Assembly (NCBI GenBank): GCA_900544815.1
Contig: UQWT01000068.1
Coordinates: 1-10,080 of the forward strand
Direction of reading: 5' to 3'
Origin: an uncultured Bacteroidales bacterium
Lineage (GTDB): Bacteria; Bacteroidota; Bacteroidia; Bacteroidales; UBA932
DNA length: 10,080 bases
Position numbers and translations under genes: made by a program. Below the pieces are notes generated by a model. It ran no database searches, was not told the DNA's origin, and worked only from the letters and a program-made list of their open reading frames with translations. Below are positions 6,793 through 10,080 of the stretch, piece by piece; position 1 is the first letter of the stretch, and each line of letters starts with the position of its first letter.

Positions 6793-7596
6793 ATGACAGA
6801 TATTCTTAGTTTTAATTTCGATGTTGATCCTGTGATTTTTAGAATCGGGTCTTACCAGCTGAGGTATTACAGCCTTATGTTTGTGTTTGGATTTATCTTG
6901 GGTTACAGGATGTTTGTTTGGTTTTTCAAAAGGGAGGGTAAACCGGTAAAGTTGTTGGATCCTCTTCTGTATCTGCTTATTGGATGTACTATAGTGGGGG
7001 CGAGATTGGGGCATTGCCTTTTTTATGAACCAGGCTACTATTTGGCGAATCCTTCTGAGATTCTTAAGGTATGGCATGGCGGATTGGCGAGTCATGGTGG
7101 CACAATTGCCATAATAATAGGACTTTATTGGTTTGCGAAGCATTATGGCAAGAAGTATGGTTTTGGTTATCTTTGGTTGTTAGACAGGGTTGCAATAGCG
7201 ACTGCTTTTGTTGCCTGTCTTATAAGGTTGGGAAACTTTATGAACTCGGAGATTTACGGGCATGCAACCAATCTTCCGTGGGGTGTTGTCTTTTTAAGGA
7301 GCGGTGAGACTGTCGCCAAGCATCCTACACAGTTGTATGAGGCTTTGTGCTACCTTGTTACGGGCTTGGTTCTGCTGTTTATATACAAAAAATATCTGAC
7401 AAAGATAAGGGATGGACTGCTACTTGGAATCTTTTTCATTGGGGTCTTTCTCAGCCGTTTCCTAATAGAGTTTGTTAAGGAGAGCCAGGTGAAGTTTGAG
7501 GATACAATGACTCTTGATATGGGACAGTGGCTGAGTATTCCGTTTATTCTTTTAGGGGTATATCTAATTTGCCGCAGCACAATATATAAACGTTAA
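6793..7596 (+). CDS. lgt: Prolipoprotein diacylglyceryl transferase
   Basis: Lgt moves diacylglycerol from phosphatidylglycerol to the lipobox cysteine of prolipoproteins in the inner membrane, the first step of lipoprotein maturation. The 267-residue product has about seven hydrophobic segments. It carries the family hallmarks: YY at 25-26, HGGLASHGG (95-103, with H101 matching the essential histidine region), and the signature RLGNFMNSEIYG (145-156). HPTQLYE and a C-terminal SRFLIEFVKE follow. The signature normally begins with Gly before the Arg; here it is Ile144, a mild variation. It sits 23 bases after the methyltransferase and shares its promoter. The surface lipoprotein at 2715-5426 would be one of its substrates, although Lgt serves all lipoproteins of the cell and the closeness may be chance. 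Confidence 0.97.
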   Translation: MTDILSFNFDVDPVIFRIGSYQLRYYSLMFVFGFILGYRMFVWFFKREGKPVKLLDPLLYLLIGCTIVGARLGHCLFYEPGYYLANPSEILKVWHGGLASHGGTIAIIIGLYWFAKHYGKKYGFGYLWLLDRVAIATAFVACLIRLGNFMNSEIYGHATNLPWGVVFLRSGETVAKHPTQLYEALCYLVTGLVLLFIYKKYLTKIRDGLLLGIFFIGVFLSRFLIEFVKESQVKFEDTMTLDMGQWLSIPFILLGVYLICRSTIYKR

Positions 7597-7709
7597 TAGA
7601 GCCGTTTATTGCAGATCGCTAAAAGGGCTGCAAACAGAAAGGGAATAGCAAACTTGTTTGTAAATTATGCATGGGTGTAGTTTGTATTATAACTATAAAT
7701 AATCTAATT

Positions 7710-7726
7710 GCAGAGCTTCTGCTTTT
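7710..7726 (+). terminator. Small hairpin, possible lgt terminator
   Basis: GCAGA-GCT-TCTGC (7710-7722) forms a 5-base-pair stem followed by TTTT, 114 bases after the lgt stop. It is short and distant, so only weakly supported. The stretch 7597-7709 holds no gene that I can support. Confidence 0.3.
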
Positions 7727-7741
7727 AATGAGCTATAAATG

Positions 7742-7775
7742 AAAAAGGCTGAGGATTTCCCCGGCCTTTAACTTT
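7742..7775 (-). terminator. Terminator of the broken lipoprotein paralogue (possibly bidirectional)
   Basis: AAGGC (7745-7749) pairs with GCCTT (7764-7768), extended inward by GAGG/CCCC with one mismatch that is a G-T wobble on the minus strand. A's at 7742-7746 give the T run on the minus strand. It lies about 45 bases beyond the stop of the minus-strand remnant, as for the intact lipoprotein gene. T's at 7773-7777 could also end rightward transcripts from lgt. Confidence 0.65.
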
Positions 7776-7813
7776 TTATGTTACTGTTTCACTGATTATT
7801 CACCAGCTGTAAC

Positions 7814-7998
7814 CTAAGGTTTAACTGTTATGTTATACTCGCCGGTTACCTTAGCAAAGTTAGTCTCAAATGTAACTTTAACTTTTGCAGGAACGGTCTC
7901 TTGAGTAAGAGCGTTACCAAAATCTGTCCTCTTCCACATAAAGTTACCGTCAGCTCGTTGTTAACTACAGAGATTGTAGGATCTGAAACTTGTTCTCT
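7814..7998 (-). pseudogene. Remnant of a paralogous surface lipoprotein, internally deleted
   Basis: Two pieces of a relative of the 903-residue lipoprotein survive on the minus strand. The downstream piece (7951 to 7814) reads DGNFMWKRTDFGNALTQ and continues to EYNITVKP and a stop. It aligns with the intact protein's C-terminus (DGKFQWKNAG to SNITVKPE). The upstream piece (7998 to 7952) reads VSDPTISVVNNEL, aligning with VADPTLSVVNNELL near residue 120 of the intact protein. Between them about 750 residues are gone and the frame shifts by one at 7951-7952. The signal peptide and start are missing, replaced by the integrase remnant at about 8000-8020. A terminator follows the stop. This is a dead gene. 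It shows that the lipoprotein family once had at least two members here, in opposite orientation. Confidence 0.82.
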
Positions 7999-8020
7999 AA
8001 CCCTTAAAAACGATTCAATC

Positions 8021-8546
8021 ATGCGAAGTACATTTTCAATTCTATACTATATTAACCGTAGTAAGGTTAAAACGGACGGAACTACCGCTATTATGTGCCG
8101 TATCACCATTGACGGCAAGAACAGCGTGTTTGCCACGGGTTGCTACTGCAACCCCAAAGACTGGAAAGCCAAGACCGGAGAGGTTGCAGGAGCTTACCCG
8201 TAGGGCGTTCATCTTTTCAGCCTTCACGGGGCTGTCCTATGTCGATGTAAAACGGCTTTACCCCTCGCATATCGGAACAACCGCGGACGGAAGACGCTCC
8301 ATCCGTATCAACAGGAAGAAAACCGATGTAGAGTCCTTTATACCGTTACACCCCGTAGCCGAACAAATTTTGTCGCTGTACAATACAACCGATGACGGCA
8401 GACCGGTATTCCCTCTTCCCAACCGGAACAGGCTTTGGTACTGCATCCACGAGATAGGGATATTGGCAGGTGTGAAAGAGAATCTCAGCTACCACGCGAG
8501 CAGGCATTCGTTCGGAACCTTGACGCTTTCGGCAGGTGTGCCAATT
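8021..8546 (+). pseudogene. Tyrosine recombinase (conjugative-transposon type), deleted and truncated
   Basis: This is the remnant of a phage-type integrase of the Bacteroides mobile-element family. The first piece (8021-8182) encodes the N-terminal arm-binding domain, MRSTFSILYYINR through NPKDWKAKTGE. At about 8180-8184 it jumps, with a frame change, to the catalytic domain (8184-8546): LQELTRRAFIFSAFTGLSYV, INRKKTDVESFIPLHP and the HxxR motif HASRHSFGT. The core-binding domain between them, roughly 150 residues in relatives, is missing. The reading ends at SAGVPI, so the second conserved His/Trp region (usually GH) and the catalytic tyrosine are lost. In the first frame translation stops at about 8203, so no active enzyme can be made. 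The segment looks GC-richer than the flanking sequence, consistent with horizontal origin. It marks a former integrated element. Confidence 0.88.
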
Positions 8547-9217
8547 CCACCGGGATAGTACGACAGACTCTCACTTCTTATAGATGGCACAATTCCATGG
8601 GTCCACAGCAAAAAAGTATTATCAGATATTACGATATATGCTCCACGTTTGATAGGGTAATTATGAATGCCCATTCCATAGCGGTTTATATCATACGGTA
8701 ACTCTTTCCGTTCGCTTTCAAATTCGATGGTTAATAATTCCACAGTTTCTATACCAGCGGCTTTCAATGAATCCTTTATTCCATTAATTTCGTCATTTCT
8801 AAAGTGTGTTCTTTTATGAATTACAACCCTACCTGGAAGTTTGTCCATGGATTCAAGGAATAAATTTTGAATCATCGTGCCGAATTTATAAGCTTCTTCA
8901 TAAGACATGTAAGGGTTATTCTTTCTGTCAAAAATAGGATTATTGACTTTTTGCAATTTGTATTTTAGACCTTCCCCAAAACGATTATAAATATGACTAC
9001 ATCCCATTACTACATGTCGCTCATCATCCACTTTAGATAATATGCTGTATCCAATACCTGCATAAGCAGTGTTCTCATCTAAAGATGCCAATGTCCATGG
9101 AGTCCGTAAAGATTTAACATATATAGCTAAAGACAACCGCCATATTTTCTCACATAGCATTATATCAATAGACATAATAACCGATAACCTACATAGGGTA
9201 CTTTGTCGTGAATTAAA
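8531..9217 (-). pseudogene. Prokaryotic Argonaute fragment (PIWI domain only)
   Basis: About 215 residues match the PIWI half of a prokaryotic Argonaute, a guide-directed nucleic-acid-binding defence protein. Numbering from the Met at 9175, recognisable stretches are IWRLSLAIYVKSLRTPW (11-27), LDENTAYAGIGYS (32-44), GRVVIHKRTHFRNDEINGI (115-133), YPIKRGAYIVISDNTFLLWT (173-192) and YYPGGIGTPA (206-215). The first catalytic Asp, expected where G42 lies, is absent. HKRT at 120-123 replaces the HRDG-type second Asp, so the parent was probably catalytically inactive, as in short or long-B Argonautes. The MID and N-terminal parts are missing: the frame is open only to 9217, with a stop at 9218-9220, and 9175 is merely the first Met. 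The last segment of PIWI, which usually ends with an LTK..WN-like helix, is cut off at about 8531, where integrase sequence begins. The remaining codons run on to 8489 but are antisense to the integrase. No effector partner is visible. I am confident of the family and not of any residual function. Confidence 0.75.
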
Positions 9218-9369
9218 CTATTAAAATAACGCACCCTGTCTGAAGCGATTGGATGGGCTTTTTCTGCATAAAAGACATACAGAACTTATGAATTCGCCAT
9301 ATTCTAATATATTATGACTCTCCATATTACATAAAGGTAATTAAATGTTCTTTTCTAAAAGATATTCGA
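9160..9369 (-). other. AT-rich gap with short unexplained open frame
   Basis: This lies between the Argonaute fragment and the DUF4143 gene. On the minus strand one frame is open from 9285 to the stop at 9160 and reads FYAEKAHPIASDRVRYFNS and on to VPYVGYRLL. It looks protein-like but lacks a start, overlaps the Argonaute frame by a few codons, and is not something I recognise. A 6-bp inverted repeat (TCTTTT-CT-AAAAGA, 9349-9362) sits just after the DUF4143 stop and may be a weak terminator. Nothing else is supported. Confidence 0.3.
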
Positions 9370-10080
9370 CTATATAACAGGAACACAATATAATGGCATA
9401 TTAGTCATCCATTCTTCTTGCCTGTAATCGGACATGGAAGTCCGATATGCCGTATCGGGATGATTGTCCAAAACAAACTGTTTGAGGCTTTTAGCCTTGA
9501 GATTTTCTTCCGCCTTTACTTCAATCGGGATTATACCTCCGTTAGTCTGTATTAAAAAGTCTATTTCCTGACGGGCATTCGGTTTAGACCAGTAGAATGG
9601 TTCATGTTTCAATTTAAGCTGCTGCAAGACATATTGCTCCGTCAACGCTCCTTTGAATTCTGTGAAAATATTGTTACCTCTGACTATAGTATCCGAGTCT
9701 AGCCCGCACATGGCTCCCAGTAAACCTATATCCACGGCAAAAATCTTAAAAGAAGATTTGTCCTCGTAGCTCTTTAATGGCAGGCGGGGTGCGGACACAT
9801 TATTGACACGATGAATCAGACCACCGTCGAAAAGCCACTGAAGGGCGATTTCGTATTCTCGTGCCCGGGCACCTTCTCTGACAACCCCATACAGAAATTT
9901 ACGGTTCTCCTTACTGAGTTGAGCTGGCAAAGAATTCCATAGCTGTCTTATACGCGGGACAATTTCTTCTGGGGCATGCTTTGAAAAATCCCTGTCATAG
10001 CTTTCAAGTATTTCATTCTGAATATCCCTGACTTCAAGCCAGTCATGTGTCTCGCTGAATGCCAGAACTGCTTCCGGCAT
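9370..10080 (-). CDS. AAA-family ATPase/DUF4143 protein, C-terminal part
   Basis: The gene enters from the right edge, so its N-terminus, where the P-loop AAA_14 ATPase domain of this family lies, is outside the window. The visible 236 residues begin at MPEAV, equivalent to the usual GGMPEAV after the ATPase domain. A winged-helix-like section follows (about 38-100, with WLFDGGLIHRV at 82-92). The DUF4143 domain comes next, whose fold resembles PD-(D/E)XK nucleases. Matching motif residues are E148 (GALTEQYV), D174 (EIDFLI), E187 and K189 (IEVKA), so the motif is intact. The cellular role of this widespread family is not settled. The stop at 9370-9372 looks natural, since the protein ends at a position usual for the family. 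The first Met here is internal, not the true start. It shares orientation with the Argonaute fragment 150 bases away, but a functional link cannot be inferred because the gap is damaged. Confidence 0.87.
   Translation of the reverse strand: MPEAVLAFSETHDWLEVRDIQNEILESYDRDFSKHAPEEIVPRIRQLWNSLPAQLSKENRKFLYGVVREGARAREYEIALQWLFDGGLIHRVNNVSAPRLPLKSYEDKSSFKIFAVDIGLLGAMCGLDSDTIVRGNNIFTEFKGALTEQYVLQQLKLKHEPFYWSKPNARQEIDFLIQTNGGIIPIEVKAEENLKAKSLKQFVLDNHPDTAYRTSMSDYRQEEWMTNMPLYCVPVI

Noticed and set aside
6748..7143. 131-codon minus-strand frame over the start of lgt
   Set aside because: It is antisense to lgt, whose motifs are clear, and has no promoter match or family-like sequence.
7740..7772. Ten-codon ORF beginning MKKAEDF
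   Set aside because: It is wholly contained in the terminator hairpin and has no ribosome-binding site.
7901..8020. Upstream extension of the integrase open frame
   Set aside because: The codons before the ATG at 8021 overlap the minus-strand lipoprotein remnant and do not resemble the integrase family, whose N-terminus is MRSTFSILYY-like.
8489..8530. C-terminal 14 residues of the open Argonaute frame
   Set aside because: They are the antisense of integrase codons past the junction, not Argonaute sequence.
8435..8701. Plus-strand 88-codon open frame across the integrase-Argonaute junction
   Set aside because: It is out of frame with the integrase and antisense to the Argonaute fragment, and the protein has no family-like pattern.

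Overview
The window looks like a chromosome segment of a gut-type Bacteroidales bacterium. Four clear promoters match the Bacteroidetes pattern (a TTG-containing -33 box about 19-20 bases before TAnnTTTG). A large lipoprotein carries the acidic Bacteroidetes surface-export signal after its lipid cysteine. The broken integrase belongs to the Bacteroides conjugative-transposon type. I cannot name a genus.

Layout. (1) 1-2350 is core housekeeping. A leftward succinate dehydrogenase/fumarate reductase cytochrome b gene (137-820) has its own terminator. It is divergent from a rightward pyrH-frr pair (949-2267), with both promoters in the 130-base gap. (2) 2268-5490 is a long AT-rich leader and a 903-residue surface lipoprotein with a DUF4988-like N-terminus, closed by a strong terminator. 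(3) 5500-5740 is a non-coding stretch with a degenerate 9-base tandem repeat and a long hairpin, ending in a near-perfect promoter. (4) 5768-7596 is a two-gene operon: a class I SAM-dependent methyltransferase and lgt, the enzyme that lipidates proteins such as the neighbouring lipoprotein. (5) 7600-9370 is a gene graveyard. A paralogue of the lipoprotein on the minus strand has been reduced to two short pieces. A tyrosine recombinase has lost its core-binding domain and its catalytic tyrosine. A prokaryotic Argonaute is reduced to most of its PIWI domain. (6) 9370-10080 is the C-terminal part of an AAA-ATPase/DUF4143 protein that runs off the right edge.

The left 7.6 kb looks like a stable chromosome. 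The right 2.4 kb looks like the scar of one or more mobile insertions. Its pieces differ in base composition (GC-richer integrase, AT-rich Argonaute) and are joined at abrupt junctions. The most notable item is the Argonaute remnant. Its two visible catalytic aspartate positions are substituted, as in the inactive Argonautes that act with partner effectors, but no partner gene is visible. I see no intact new defence system, CRISPR array, tRNA or rRNA.
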